Part shown: in pieces, positions 36,041-45,722 of the stretch
How positions within the stretch are numbered: the first letter of the stretch is position 1
Layout: each line of letters opens with the position of its first letter
Origin: Pelagibacterium lentulum
Lineage (GTDB): Bacteria > Pseudomonadota > Alphaproteobacteria > Rhizobiales > Devosiaceae
DNA: 64,000 bases
NCBI RefSeq assembly: GCF_003992625.1
Contig: NZ_RZMW01000043.1
Span: forward strand, 1 to 64,000
Reading direction: 5' to 3'
Notes under the pieces: model-generated
Database searches by the model: none
Told to the model about the DNA's origin: nothing
The model's input: only the letters and a program-made list of their open reading frames with translations
Program-made: the position numbers and the translations under genes

Positions 36041-37990
36041 CTAACGATTCTTGCGGTTTTCGATAAGATCGTCGACCACTGCCGGGTCTGCCAGTGTCGA
36101 GGTATCGCCTAGCGATCCGAAATCGTTTTCTGCGACCTTACGCAGAATGCGGCGCATGATCTTGCCTGAGCGGGTTTTGGGAAGTCCCGGTGCAAACTGG
36201 ATATGATCGGGCGAGGCGATCGGCCCGATTTCCTTGCGCACCCAGTTGCGCAATTCCACCGCGAGATCGTCGGACGCAGCCTCTCCCGCCATAAGCGTCA
36301 CATAGCAATAAATGCCCTGCCCTTTCACGTCATGCGGGAAGCCAACCACCGCCGCTTCGGAAACCTTCGGGTGAGCAACGAGCGCGCTTTCGATTTCAGC
36401 CGTACCCAACCGGTGGCCGGAAACGTTGAGCACGTCATCGACGCGCCCCGTAATCCAGTAATAGCCGTCCGCATCCCGACGGCAGCCATCGCCTGAGAAA
36501 TAGAAGCCCTTATATTGCTGGAAATAAGTTTCCTTGAAACGCTGATGATCGCCATAAATCGTACGCATCTGGCCCGGCCAGCTATCGGCGATGGCAAGCA
36601 CCCCGGCCGCTTCGGTCTCCTCGATCACCTTGCCGCTTTCCGGCTCCAGAACCACTGGCTGTACGCCAAAGAATGGCTTTGTGGCTGAACCGGGCTTGGT
36701 CGGGATGGCCCCGGGCAAAGGCGTAATCATGAAACCACCGGTTTCGGTCTGCCACCAGGTATCGACAATGATGCAGCGCTCGCGGCCCACCTGCTTGTGA
36801 TACCACATCCACGCTTCGGGATTGATCGGTTCGCCAACCGTGCCAAGCAGCCGCAGGCTCGACAGATCGGCACGGGCCACAAACTCGTTTCCGGCACCCA
36901 TGAGCGCCCGAATGGCTGTCGGCGCGGTATAAAAGATATTGACCTTATGCTTGTCGCAAACGTCCCAGAACCGCCCCGCATCGGGATAGTTCGGCACGCC
37001 CTCGAACATCAGCGTGGTCGCGCCATTGGCAAGCGGTCCATAGACGATATAGGAGTGCCCCGTAACCCAACCAACATCCGCCGTACACCAGAACACTTCA
37101 CCATCGCGATAATCGAAAGTGAGTTCGTGGGTCAGCGAAGCATAGACGAGATAGCCGCCGGTCGTATGCAGCACGCCCTTGGGCTTCCCTGTCGAACCTG
37201 ACGTATAAAGGATGAAGAGCGGGTCTTCCGCATTCATCGGCTCAGGTTCACAGAACGGCTCGACTCCCGCCGCAGCCTCATGCCACCAGACGTCGCGGCT
37301 GCCTTTCATCGCAACCTCACCGCCGGTATTTTCGACCACCAGCACGTTCCGAACGCCCGGACAATCTTCAAGCGCCTTGTCGACATTGGCCTTCAAGGGC
37401 ACCGTCTTGCCTCCACGCCTGCCTTCATCCGCCGTTATGACCACAGCACTGTCACAGTCATTAATGCGACCGGCAAGTGCATCGGGCGAAAACCCGCCAA
37501 AGACAACCGAATGCACCGCGCCAATGCGCGCGCAAGCCAGCATGGCATAAGCTGCAGCCGGGATCATGGGCAGATAGATCGTGACCCGATGGCCTTTCCT
37601 GACGCCCAATTGCTTCAGCACATTGGCAAAGCGGCAGACCTCCGCATGAAGCTCGCGATACGTGATATGGCGCGCTTCAGCCTTGGGATCGTCAGGCTCG
37701 AAAATGATCGCGACCTGATCGCCCCTTGTTTCGAGATGGCGGTCGATGCAGTTTGCGGAAACATTCAGCTCGCCATCCTCGAACCATTTGATCGAGATAT
37801 CGGGCCAGGCAAAGCTTGTATTCTTGACCTTGGTATAGGGCTTGATCCAATCGATCCGCTTGCCCTGTTCGCCCCAAAACCCTTCTGGATCGCTGACCGA
37901 GCGGGCATACATCTTTTCATATTTGTCAGCGGTCACATAGGTCTTGGCCACCACATCCTCGGACGGGGCAAACACGGACTGCGAACTCAT
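36041..37990 (-). CDS. acs: Acetyl-CoA synthetase
   Basis: 649-aa AMP-forming acetate-CoA ligase, the full family length. Motifs: [19 protein letters not shown] phosphate loop, [26 protein letters not shown] hinge region, and [11 protein letters not shown] with the lysine that is acetylated by Pat-type enzymes. Supplies acetyl-CoA from acetate in the cytoplasm. It is a single-gene unit with its own terminator. The acetyltransferase at 38167 is divergent and does not closely resemble Pat. Confidence 0.97.
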   Translation of the reverse strand: MSSQSVFAPSEDVVAKTYVTADKYEKMYARSVSDPEGFWGEQGKRIDWIKPYTKVKNTSFAWPDISIKWFEDGELNVSANCIDRHLETRGDQVAIIFEPDDPKAEARHITYRELHAEVCRFANVLKQLGVRKGHRVTIYLPMIPAAAYAMLACARIGAVHSVVFGGFSPDALAGRINDCDSAVVITADEGRRGGKTVPLKANVDKALEDCPGVRNVLVVENTGGEVAMKGSRDVWWHEAAAGVEPFCEPEPMNAEDPLFILYTSGSTGKPKGVLHTTGGYLVYASLTHELTFDYRDGEVFWCTADVGWVTGHSYIVYGPLANGATTLMFEGVPNYPDAGRFWDVCDKHKVNIFYTAPTAIRALMGAGNEFVARADLSSLRLLGTVGEPINPEAWMWYHKQVGRERCIIVDTWWQTETGGFMITPLPGAIPTKPGSATKPFFGVQPVVLEPESGKVIEETEAAGVLAIADSWPGQMRTIYGDHQRFKETYFQQYKGFYFSGDGCRRDADGYYWITGRVDDVLNVSGHRLGTAEIESALVAHPKVSEAAVVGFPHDVKGQGIYCYVTLMAGEAASDDLAVELRNWVRKEIGPIASPDHIQFAPGLPKTRSGKIMRRILRKVAENDFGSLGDTSTLADPAVVDDLIENRKNR

Positions 37991-38166
37991 TATGGTTCCT
38001 CCCAGATATGCTTCAGTTCGAGCCTCCTTCTAACCTGCTCAAGCAAGCTCGAGCAAGCTGCGAGCCGACGCCACTACCATCGTAATTCCTGGCTGGTTCC
38101 TTGGTGACGTTTTTTTAGGCTAAAGAGGAGACAATACCTGCTTTCGGCAAGACGAGAGCAAACGAC

Positions 38167-38730
38167 ATGAGCCAGATGACATCGCGGCCCGCACGGTGGA
38201 GCGACATCAATTTGGTCCATCGCGAGCTGATGGAACTCATCGATTCCATGCCTTACTACAACAATCGCTTCAAAACCTACGAGAAGGCACGGCTGGACAA
38301 ATCCTTCCTGCGCACCCTTGTCGAAATCGATCCATGGCATGTCCTGCTTCTGGAAATGGACGGCCAGACCGGTGGCTTTCTGATCTCGGGGCCTTCCAAT
38401 GGCACCATATTCCAATACTGGTCTGCCATTTTCCCGCAGTTCCGAGGCACTCCGCTCGGCCGGTTCGGCATGGAGGCTTTCATCTCCCATTGGGACAATT
38501 CGCGCTTCCACAAGGCCTCGACCTACACACGGCCCGACAATCGCCCCGCCCTCGCACTTCTCAAGCGCTACGGCTACAAGCAGGTCGCTCACCTCGAACA
38601 GCATATCTTTGGCGAAGATTATCTCGTCATGGAACGCAAATTGAACAAAAGCGATCCCGAATATGACAATGGCATGAGCCTGTCGTTTGCAGCACGGATG
38701 AAACTGCGCCTGCGCGGAATACTCGATTAG
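38167..38730 (+). CDS. GNAT-family acetyltransferase
   Basis: 187-aa protein with a GNAT-like core: a middle strand (WHVLLLEMDGQTGGFLISGP), a variant acetyl-CoA loop (QFRGTPLGRFGMEAF) and a C-terminal NRPALALLKRYGYKQVAHLE typical of the family. Substrate unknown. It converges with the flippase gene and overlaps it by four bases, so it may belong functionally to the envelope cluster at 38727-41207. Confidence 0.75.
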   Translation: MSQMTSRPARWSDINLVHRELMELIDSMPYYNNRFKTYEKARLDKSFLRTLVEIDPWHVLLLEMDGQTGGFLISGPSNGTIFQYWSAIFPQFRGTPLGRFGMEAFISHWDNSRFHKASTYTRPDNRPALALLKRYGYKQVAHLEQHIFGEDYLVMERKLNKSDPEYDNGMSLSFAARMKLRLRGILD

Positions 38731-40034
38731 CCCGCTGGCGCGATGCGGAACCGGTTGAAGATCGAAACGTCGACCTTGGCATGCCGCCATGCGGTGAGCC
38801 AAAGCGAAACCGACCACAGACTGATGGCGATCAGCGCCGAAATCGCTGCACCCATAAGGCCATAGCCGGGCACAAGCACAAAATTACCAATGACAAGGGC
38901 GATGATGCCCAGCGCCACCGAGGGCAGGCTGGCAGCGGGTTTATCATGAATCGAAAGCACAAGCGAAGCCGGGCCGAACATCGCGCGCACCACAAGCGCA
39001 AGGCATAGAATACTCATAGGCACGGCACCGGCGCTAAATTCTTCACCGAACAACATCAGAAGATAACGGCCGAACAGCAGGACACCGATAAACAGCGAGG
39101 CGGCCAAAAGCGTTGCGACGAAATTGGCTTCCCCAACCCGTTTTTCAAAGGCGCGCCGATCATCGTTTGCATCCGCCTCGAACATATCGGGCAGCGTCAT
39201 GGCATAGACCGCCACGACACCGAACGACACCAATGCGAATATGCGAGTGCTGACACCGAAGATCGCCAGATCGGTCCGATCCAGCAACCCGGCAAGGAGT
39301 AGCAGGTTGATGTCAAAGAAATAGTCCGACGCCAGTGTAATCAGCACCCAGGGCGCAGCGAAACGCCACCATTTGCGCGCTTCATGCGGGCGCAGATCGT
39401 CCTGCGCCGGAACCTGCTTTGCAGCGTGGACAACCAACCCGAAATGCACCAGAACCAGCCCCACCATAAAGGCCGAGAACAACCAGAGCATGGCTTCGAG
39501 TTCCGGCCCCTGCGCGACACCTGCAATGATTGCAAAGGCGGAAATCAAAAGCATTGGCCGAAACACCATATCGGGCACATAGCCGGCCAAGGGGCGTTTG
39601 AGTCCCACAAGAATGGTACAACTGATAAAAGTCAGGGCCGTGGAAACTGCGACGAGGCTTGTGGGAACCCAAAGCGCGAGTAGATGCTCGCCCGGCGCGC
39701 CCATCAAAAACGTGACCGGCCAGCCAAAAAGCGTTATAGCCACGCCGATGGCCACAACATGACCATAGGCCCGCAAGAGGAATCGGCGCAGATGCCGCCC
39801 CTCCCCATTTGCCCGGTATTCTGCGGCAAAATAAGTACCCACGGTCTGGAACCCTAAAGGCATCACGACCGCGAGCAGATTTGCCGATGCAATCACCAGA
39901 AGATAATCGCCCAGCGCTTCCGCGCCCCAGACACGCGCGATCGCTGCCTGAACGATGAAAATGAAGCCGGCCCCACCGACCCGCATGCCGAACATTATGG
40001 CCGATTTCGACGCAAGACGCCTGACAATGGACAT
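38727..40034 (-). CDS. Polysaccharide biosynthesis flippase (Wzx/MATE-like)
   Basis: 435-aa integral membrane protein with about 12 helices; the N-terminus (KSAIMFGMRVGGAGFIFIVQ) and repeated helical pattern match the MOP superfamily of lipid-linked oligosaccharide flippases. It follows the FemAB-like gene by 15 bases on the same strand. Substrate unknown; no Wzy or glycosyltransferase gene is adjacent. Confidence 0.85.
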   Translation of the reverse strand: MSIVRRLASKSAIMFGMRVGGAGFIFIVQAAIARVWGAEALGDYLLVIASANLLAVVMPLGFQTVGTYFAAEYRANGEGRHLRRFLLRAYGHVVAIGVAITLFGWPVTFLMGAPGEHLLALWVPTSLVAVSTALTFISCTILVGLKRPLAGYVPDMVFRPMLLISAFAIIAGVAQGPELEAMLWLFSAFMVGLVLVHFGLVVHAAKQVPAQDDLRPHEARKWWRFAAPWVLITLASDYFFDINLLLLAGLLDRTDLAIFGVSTRIFALVSFGVVAVYAMTLPDMFEADANDDRRAFEKRVGEANFVATLLAASLFIGVLLFGRYLLMLFGEEFSAGAVPMSILCLALVVRAMFGPASLVLSIHDKPAASLPSVALGIIALVIGNFVLVPGYGLMGAAISALIAISLWSVSLWLTAWRHAKVDVSIFNRFRIAPAG

Positions 40035-40049
40035 TGCGCGAACCGCTCC

Positions 40050-41207
40050 TTATGCCCGGCGCAGCTTACGCATGATCTTGCGCTTAAGATGCTCCATACC
40101 ATCGCGCGTTTTGGTTGCAAATGCGCGGGCTTCATAGGCTAACGCGCCCCAGAATCTCGCGCGCAGACTGATGGCATAATTGGCCATGGGGGGTATCGGT
40201 GCGATGTAGCCACCCTCGCCCACCATGCCGGACTTGAACTGGTGCAACCCCTGAAAACCATCCGTCCCGCCAAGGTCATAAACCTTGGCTTCAGTATTGT
40301 CGCGCAGCCAGCGGATGATGTGCCAATGCAAAAAGTATCCCGCACGCAGGTCGAGCGCATCGTCATTGGTCGCGCCGTAAAGATAGGCCGCGGTATGCCC
40401 TGCTGTGAAAATCACAGCGCCGGCAACGGTTTCACCCTCATGTGTAACGAAAAACAATTCTGGCCGCGCCGTGCCGCCGGGCATTGCCAGAAAGCTGTCC
40501 AATGAATCGATGGCAGAATAATCGGGGAACTGTTTGCGATCGCTCATAGCGTTGTAGAGCACCATGAACCGATCGAGCTGTTCTGGCCCGGCACGCTCGA
40601 AGCTCAGCCCGGCCTTGAACGATTTGCGCAGGTGATAGCGCCATTTTTGGCCAAAGCGCGCCATGCGGGTTTCATCATCAAGCCGGACATCGACCACGTA
40701 GCGGTTCGGAAACCTGACACCCTGCCCCTTTACGTACCCCTTGGCCATAAGGCGCTGGAAATCGGCATTGGTATCGCCCGGCGCGGTCTTTGCCATAATG
40801 GTAACCATCATACCGCGCTCTTTTGCATAGGCCTGCGTGATGTGATCGACCATCTGACCCATCAACCGGTCAGCACCTGAATCCGCGTTATCAGCCAGAA
40901 TCGGACCCCATTTTGTCAGCGCAATCGACGCGAGTCCCAACGGCAACGGCTGGATCATGACAAGCGCACCGCCCACCGTCTGCCCGTCGCGTGAAAATAT
41001 CAGCGGCTCAAGCACAACGCCTGGCCAGCGCGCTTGCGCGTAAGCACAAAGCTGCTCCTGGCAGATACCGTCAAATGCCGACGCACGGCGATCCCAGGCA
41101 TCGGGCGCGATGATTTCAACTTGCAAAGGCTCTACGGCTGCGGCACCGGCAGCCACATGCGCGGTCAGAATGCGCGTATTGACGGCAATGTTGGAAGCAA
41201 GGCTCAT
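40050..41207 (-). CDS. FemAB/GNAT-like peptidyl or acyl transferase
   Basis: 385-aa protein with the FemAB/BioF2-like double GNAT pattern: EPLIFSRDGQTVGGALVMIQ in the first half and FFVTHEGETVAGAVIFTAGH plus YLYGATND in the second, followed by LHWHIIRWLRDN and YDLGGTDGFQGLHQFKSG. Such enzymes transfer aminoacyl or acyl groups to cell-wall or polysaccharide precursors. The ATG at 41207 has GAGAG ahead; the frame extends 38 codons further without clear support. Likely co-transcribed with the flippase. Confidence 0.8.
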   Translation of the reverse strand: MSLASNIAVNTRILTAHVAAGAAAVEPLQVEIIAPDAWDRRASAFDGICQEQLCAYAQARWPGVVLEPLIFSRDGQTVGGALVMIQPLPLGLASIALTKWGPILADNADSGADRLMGQMVDHITQAYAKERGMMVTIMAKTAPGDTNADFQRLMAKGYVKGQGVRFPNRYVVDVRLDDETRMARFGQKWRYHLRKSFKAGLSFERAGPEQLDRFMVLYNAMSDRKQFPDYSAIDSLDSFLAMPGGTARPELFFVTHEGETVAGAVIFTAGHTAAYLYGATNDDALDLRAGYFLHWHIIRWLRDNTEAKVYDLGGTDGFQGLHQFKSGMVGEGGYIAPIPPMANYAISLRARFWGALAYEARAFATKTRDGMEHLKRKIMRKLRRA

Positions 41208-41339
41208 TGGTCTCTCGGGCACTTTGGAAAAGCCAGTTTCAGCCCAGACTAAGCGTACAGGCTTCCCAAATACTTTCATTGCGCCGATACAGCCACTACA
41301 AATCGCCCGATGGTGAACCAATTGCTAAGTAATTCCATA

Positions 41340-41451
41340 AAATGCAGTGAGAGCGTGTCCAGCAAAAGTGGAAACAGTTTTGCGGTTCGGACAAGCAACA
41401 AAACAAAGACTTAGAGCCGGGTTTTGATCCCATCAAAACCTGAACGGCTCT
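41340..41451. repeat. Dispersed intergenic repeat with hairpin, host side of attL
   Basis: Begins AAATGCAGTGAGAGCGTGTC and contains CAGCAAAAGTGGAAACAG, a phrase I recall from intergenic repeats in Rhizobiales. It ends in a hairpin: AGAGCCG (41413-41419) with CGGCTCT (41445-41451), and GTTTTGAT (41421-41428) with ATCAAAAC (41432-41439). It probably ends transcripts near the FemAB-like gene or marks a repeat copy. The region 41452-41538 shows nothing. Confidence 0.45.
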
Positions 41452-41538
41452 AACTGCTCACACCGCTTCAATGCGCGTTACGCATCTTCGCGCATCGCGA
41501 CAAGTTTTTCATCCAGTTACCGGAAATGACTTGGAAAA

Positions 41539-41584
41539 TGGTGGGTGTACAAGGACTCGAACCTTGGACCCGCTGATTAAGAGT
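41539..41584. other. attL: 46-bp tRNA-Lys 3' fragment
   Basis: Identical over 46 bases to 57585-57630. It corresponds to the tRNA 3' end, starting exactly at the encoded CCA (TGG on the plus strand) and running through the T arm to the anticodon loop. It is the host copy left behind when the element restored the tRNA with its own 3' end. Confidence 0.9.
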
Positions 41585-41700
41585 TATTCGACACTTGTAT
41601 CACTCAGTTTCTCTGCGTGTCAAGAATCGCCAATTTACGGGCGTTTCTGATAACTAAAGTGTCCGTTAGCATTGCCAAGTTTCGCTTGGTTTCCTATCTT

Positions 41701-41722
41701 GGTGGCGACATGGTGGCGACAC
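41701..41722. promoter_or_regulatory. Left-end tandem GTGGCGACA sites (integrase arm sites?)
   Basis: GGTGGCGACAT followed by GGTGGCGACAC: two copies of GTGGCGACA exactly 11 bases apart, 117 bases inside attL and directly before the integrase start. The same 11-base tandem occurs at the right end (57496-57515). A repeated motif near both ends is the pattern of arm-type integrase or excisionase binding sites, and here could also control int expression. Confidence 0.55.
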
Positions 41723-41732
41723 GGAGTTATAA

Positions 41733-42965
41733 ATGCCAGTTATTAAACTCGGACGACGGTCTGTAGGCGGGTTAGAGCGCGGAGTATACTACGATTCAGA
41801 CCTGAAGGGATTCGGTCTCCGCATCAATGCGTCAAAAACTGGCACCTGGTTCATTGAGTATCGACCGGGCGCCGGCGGTCGGACCATCGCGAAGAAGCGC
41901 GTGACCATCGGGCATCTAGATCGCCTTTCTCCCGAACAAGCACGGGAGGCAGCAGCCAAAGCGCTTGCGTCCGTCGAGCTAGGCGCCGATCCTGCTAGTG
42001 CCAAAGCTGAAGAGCGTGCCGCGTTGCCTTTCAGGAAAACTGTCGCCGAATACATCGACAAACACGTGCGTACCAAGCGAAAAGAACGAACGGCTCAGTA
42101 CTACGATTACATTCTCCGTCTTCATATTGATCCGCAGATCGGCTCAAAAAGAACCAACGCCATCACCCGCGCCGACGTCAGTGTGATGCATGGCGCAATC
42201 GCCAAATCCAGTGGCAAGTTTGTTGCTAACCGGGCTCTCGCGATCACATCTGCTGTTTTTAACTGGCTCGATCCCGACGCGCCAAATCCAGCAAGAGGAA
42301 TTGAGCGATTCAAAGAAGATGGCCGAGAACGCTTTTTGACCAACGAGGAAATCGCCGCGATCGGTGAAGCAATGACCGAGGCGGAAACGATCGGCCTGCC
42401 TTATCGGCAAGGCGAGTCGAAGCACTCTCCCAAGGCAACCACGCGCCGTCCACCCTTGCCGATTCATGCGACGAATGCGCTGCGGCTGCTCATGCTAACT
42501 GGTAGCAGAATTAGCGAGATACTGAACCTCGAATGGTCCCAAGTTGATATGCAACGGGGCCTGCTCTTTCTACCAGATTCAAAAACTGGCCGAAAAACCG
42601 TTGTGCTTTCAGAGGCTGCAATCGAGGTTTTGAGAAACACGCCGAGGGTCGGACGATTTGTCATTGCCGGCGAGAGTGCTGGCGAAAAGGATGAGAAACC
42701 GCGCTCGGACCTAAAGAAGCCTTGGGCTGCAATATGCGAGCGTGCCAACCTAGATGGTGTGCGACTTCACGATCTACGTCACACGTTTGCATCTGTCGGC
42801 GCGGGCTCTGGTCTTGGACTGCCGGTCATAGGCAAGCTGTTGGGGCATGCACGAGCGGCGACTACCGAACGGTACGCCCATTTGGCAACGGACGCATCGA
42901 AGCGCGCTGCGGACTCCATTGCCGGACAGATTGCGACGGCGTTGAAAGGGAGTACCAATGGCTAA
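41733..42965 (+). CDS. int: Tyrosine-family integrase of the element
   Basis: 410-aa site-specific recombinase. Residues 1 to about 90 are a DUF4102-type arm-binding domain (LKGFGLRINASKTGTWFIEY), about 105-200 a SAM-like core-binding domain, and about 245-400 the catalytic domain: Arg in LTGSRISEIL, HDLRHTFAS, LLGHARAATTERYAHL with the nucleophile Tyr. It sits 149 bases from attL, the usual place for a tRNA-targeting integrase. Its end overlaps the next gene by eight bases. Confidence 0.95.
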   Translation: MPVIKLGRRSVGGLERGVYYDSDLKGFGLRINASKTGTWFIEYRPGAGGRTIAKKRVTIGHLDRLSPEQAREAAAKALASVELGADPASAKAEERAALPFRKTVAEYIDKHVRTKRKERTAQYYDYILRLHIDPQIGSKRTNAITRADVSVMHGAIAKSSGKFVANRALAITSAVFNWLDPDAPNPARGIERFKEDGRERFLTNEEIAAIGEAMTEAETIGLPYRQGESKHSPKATTRRPPLPIHATNALRLLMLTGSRISEILNLEWSQVDMQRGLLFLPDSKTGRKTVVLSEAAIEVLRNTPRVGRFVIAGESAGEKDEKPRSDLKKPWAAICERANLDGVRLHDLRHTFASVGAGSGLGLPVIGKLLGHARAATTERYAHLATDASKRAADSIAGQIATALKGSTNG

Positions 42966-43335
42966 GCTTCCGAAGCCATTTGATGTCGAAGAGTTCTGGA
43001 TCCGCAATCTGTTACACCGCGGCCGGCGTGAAGACGCAATTGCGAAGCTGCAAGCAGCAATAGACAGCGGCAACGCTGGCGCGGAAACGCTTGAGTTAGC
43101 CGAGTATTTGCGCACGGCGGGACGAGGACGGCAACCATTTGGGGTGAAGCATCTTTGGATTGAGATCGGTGCGCTCTACGAGCAAATGAAAGACGATGGC
43201 ATTCCGCGTAGCGAGCGTTTCCAGGCTCTGCGCCGTGCGTATCCGGCAAATGACGAAAGCGACTATCGAAAGATGATCGGCAAATACCGCCGAGCAATTG
43301 CTATCTACCACAACATCATTAAACAGAATCCATAA
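42958..43335 (+). CDS. Hypothetical protein downstream of integrase
   Basis: 125-aa soluble, helix-rich protein (FDVEEFWIRNLLHRGRREDA; KMIGKYRRAIAIYHNIIKQ). No family recognised. It overlaps int by eight bases, so it is translated from the same message. Could be an early regulator or replication accessory. Confidence 0.65.
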   Translation: MAKLPKPFDVEEFWIRNLLHRGRREDAIAKLQAAIDSGNAGAETLELAEYLRTAGRGRQPFGVKHLWIEIGALYEQMKDDGIPRSERFQALRRAYPANDESDYRKMIGKYRRAIAIYHNIIKQNP

Positions 43336-43403
43336 CCGGATTTAAACCCTCACGACACCCGCTAGCGAATGTGTCTCAATAAAACTCCCGACAACAGGAG
43401 TTT

Positions 43404-43625
43404 ATGATGGCCAACATTCGCACCCGCGCCGCCGCCGAGTATCTCGGCCTATCAAAATCTACACTGGACAAGTTTCGCTGCTTTGGCGGCGGGCCTGCTT
43501 ACGCCAAGCTTGGCCGCGCTGTGGTCTATAATACCGACGATCTCGACGCGTGGCTCAAGGAACGGCAACGCACCTCCTCATGGGGGCCCGCCAACGACAA
43601 TAGCGCGGCACACCAAGCCGCCTGA
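43404..43625 (+). CDS. AlpA/MerR-like helix-turn-helix regulator (excisionase type)
   Basis: 73 aa. RTRAAAEYLGLSKSTLDKFRCFGGGPAYAKLGRAVVYNTDDLDAWL (quoted in pieces here: AAAEYLGLSKSTLDK and YNTDDLDAWL) is the HTH_17/AlpA pattern. In P4-like satellites and many integrative islands AlpA proteins switch on excision and the late or replication genes. AGGAG precedes two consecutive ATG codons at 43404 and 43407. Confidence 0.85.
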   Translation: MMANIRTRAAAEYLGLSKSTLDKFRCFGGGPAYAKLGRAVVYNTDDLDAWLKERQRTSSWGPANDNSAAHQAA

Positions 43626-43641
43626 ACACAAGGAAATCAAA

Positions 43642-43875
43642 ATGCAGATACAGAACCTGCGCCCGATGACGGGCGCGGGAAGCGCTTTGGCACGCTTTGA
43701 CATCGAGCTTTCGCCGCAGGTGAAGTTGCTCGATTGGACGCTGAAAAGAGGCGGTCGAGTATTTCCACCTTCGCCGCGAAATGGCTCACCGGCTGCCGTC
43801 CTGGCGCCGGAACTTATCGCCGAAATCACCCGTCTCGCGTTGGAGGGCGTTGGCCTACATGAAAAATCCCGATAA
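43642..43875 (+). CDS. Small hypothetical protein ahead of the DUF3987 gene
   Basis: 77 aa, beginning MQIQNLRPMTGAGSALARFD after AAGGAAATC. The ARFDIEL, LLDWTLKRGGRVFPP pattern recalls SpoVG-like or phage ssDNA-associated small proteins, but the match is too weak to name it. It overlaps the start of the DUF3987 gene by 17 bases. Confidence 0.6.
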   Translation: MQIQNLRPMTGAGSALARFDIELSPQVKLLDWTLKRGGRVFPPSPRNGSPAAVLAPELIAEITRLALEGVGLHEKSR

Positions 43876-45556
43876 CTCTATTCTCGAACGCGCCCGTGAC
43901 CTTTGGGGTGGCACGATCAGCCATCCGTGGCTAAAGGGCGCCGTAATTGCCGGTTCTCCTGCAGATATGTTCCTCACTATGGGTGGTGGCGTGTCGGTGC
44001 AGCCTATGGACGGGACGCCCAAGAGGGACTTGCAGACGTTTGTTCGGATGTCGCTCGGCCTCACAAACTCGTCGGCACCTACGGCTGCCAACGACAACGC
44101 ACCAGTTGATCTATGGGCGGAACGAGAGAAGCCGTCCTTGCCGCGAGGTGTTCTCCCCGCCGTTATAGACGACTTCGCTTTCGACATGGCTGAGCAGATG
44201 GGTGCTGATGTCGGCGGGCTGGCTATGGCCGCGATAACGGTCTGTGCAGCGGCAATCCCTGACGCAATTACGCTGCAGGTCAAAAAACACGATACCGGCT
44301 GGCGAGAGGCCGCGCGTTTATGGACGGCGGTCGTTGGCGCACCCTCGACGAAAAAATCTCCAATAATCTCAACCGCGGCGCGGCCACTGCGCGCCGTCGA
44401 TGATGGACTTGTTCGGAGCTATATCGACGCACTCGGGCAGTGGGGTGCGCTCGAAAAAGCGCAGCAACGCGAAAAGCCGAAACCACGACAGGCTCGTGCC
44501 CGTATTGAGGATGCCACGATCGAGGCAACCCAGGAAGTGCTCAAAGACAATCCTGATGGCGTCCTGCTCATCCGTGATGAGTTGTCAGCGTGGTTCGGGT
44601 CGATGGAAAAATACGGATCATCGAAGGCGTCGATGGCAGATCGTTCGTTTTGGCTGGAAAGCTTTAACGGAGGATCATACGCGATCAACCGGGTTGGTCG
44701 TGGCGTGTGCCTGATTCCGAATCTTTCCATATCGTTGTTGGGCGGCATCCAGCCCGAACCGATGCGTCGAATTGCAAACGACATGCACGATGACGGGTTA
44801 CTGCAGCGCTTCCTGCCAGTAGTGCTGTCGCCGGCCGGTGTGGGTCATGATCGCGCAGTCGGCCCGTCCGTTGGCACTTATGGCGACACCGTACGGCGCT
44901 TGCGGCGTATGTCCGCGCCTGGCTTGGGGGGTGTTGGCCGGCTGGTCTATTCAGAAGACGCTCAGGCCATCCGTGTCGAGATGGAAGAGCGGCACCACGC
45001 GATGGTGCGAGCTTGGGAGGAAATCAATCGAAAGTTTGCCGGTCATCTTGGGAAATATGACAGCTTTTTTAATCGGCTTTGTATCGTTTTTCATTGCATC
45101 GAGGCCAATTCGGACGTTGCCCCAAACGAGATTTCCGCCGACGTCGCACGCCGCGTGGCTTCATTCCTTCACGACTTCATTTTTCGGCACGGCCTCGCTT
45201 TTTACAGCAACATACTGGGCCTCACCGATGACCACGACGCTCTTTTGGCTACCGCTGGTTATATCTTGAGCCGTCCGACAATGAAGGTGATTAGCGCTCG
45301 CGACGTGCGACGCGGCGACCGAATTATGCGGACGCTCGACACCCGCCAAGCGGAGGCAATTCTTGAGAGGTTAGACTCGTTGGGTTGGCTGACTGCCAAA
45401 CCTAGAGAGAGAAACGAGACTTCGACACATTACCAAGTGTCACCGCTTGTCCGCGAGTTGTTTGAAGACCGTGCCGAAGTGGAATTGGAACGGCGCGCTC
45501 GCGTAAGAGCAACAATCGCCCAGTCTTCAGGACGGCGGACAAGTGGTGACAAGTAA
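43859..45556 (+). CDS. DUF3987 primase/helicase-like replication protein
   Basis: 565 aa. P-loop-like GAPSTKKSPIISTAARPL, a Walker-B-like LLIRDELSAWFGSMEKYG, and WLESFNGGSYAINRVGRG are hallmarks of DUF3987 proteins, which replace primase-helicases in many phages and satellites. The ATG (43859) is chosen because GGAGGG lies upstream; the frame begins earlier. The last codons lie inside an iteron (45537-45554), as in origins placed next to their initiator gene. Confidence 0.82.
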   Translation: MKNPDNSILERARDLWGGTISHPWLKGAVIAGSPADMFLTMGGGVSVQPMDGTPKRDLQTFVRMSLGLTNSSAPTAANDNAPVDLWAEREKPSLPRGVLPAVIDDFAFDMAEQMGADVGGLAMAAITVCAAAIPDAITLQVKKHDTGWREAARLWTAVVGAPSTKKSPIISTAARPLRAVDDGLVRSYIDALGQWGALEKAQQREKPKPRQARARIEDATIEATQEVLKDNPDGVLLIRDELSAWFGSMEKYGSSKASMADRSFWLESFNGGSYAINRVGRGVCLIPNLSISLLGGIQPEPMRRIANDMHDDGLLQRFLPVVLSPAGVGHDRAVGPSVGTYGDTVRRLRRMSAPGLGGVGRLVYSEDAQAIRVEMEERHHAMVRAWEEINRKFAGHLGKYDSFFNRLCIVFHCIEANSDVAPNEISADVARRVASFLHDFIFRHGLAFYSNILGLTDDHDALLATAGYILSRPTMKVISARDVRRGDRIMRTLDTRQAEAILERLDSLGWLTAKPRERNETSTHYQVSPLVRELFEDRAEVELERRARVRATIAQSSGRRTSGDK

Positions 45557-45694
45557 AACCTAATAGACCTGAACTTGTCACCACTTGTCCATTGGGCGCG
45601 CGAGATAAAAATAATAATAGTCTTTCTCTCTTTTAGAGGGGCAGCCTGTTTTGTTCTTTTCTCGCACGCGCAAGGGCGGAGTGGTGACAAGTAA
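45435..45694. repeat. Iteron cluster: candidate replication origin of the element
   Basis: Four copies of an 18-bp sequence. GGACAAGTGGTGACAAGT at 45537-45554; its perfect inverted copy at 45573-45590; a 15/18 direct copy at 45675-45692; a 15/18 inverted copy at 45435-45452. A 15-base core AGTGGTGACAAGTAA is identical at 45542-45556 and 45680-45694. Between them lies an AT-rich stretch (45601-45660, with ATAAAAATAATAATAG). The location at the end of the DUF3987 gene fits an initiator-bound origin. Confidence 0.7.
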
Positions 45695-45722
45695 TATTAT
45701 CAACTTAGAGGAGCCTGAAAGA

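Noticed and set aside
45435-45694. CRISPR array
   Set aside because: Repeats alternate in orientation, spacing is irregular and no cas genes are present; iterons explain them better.
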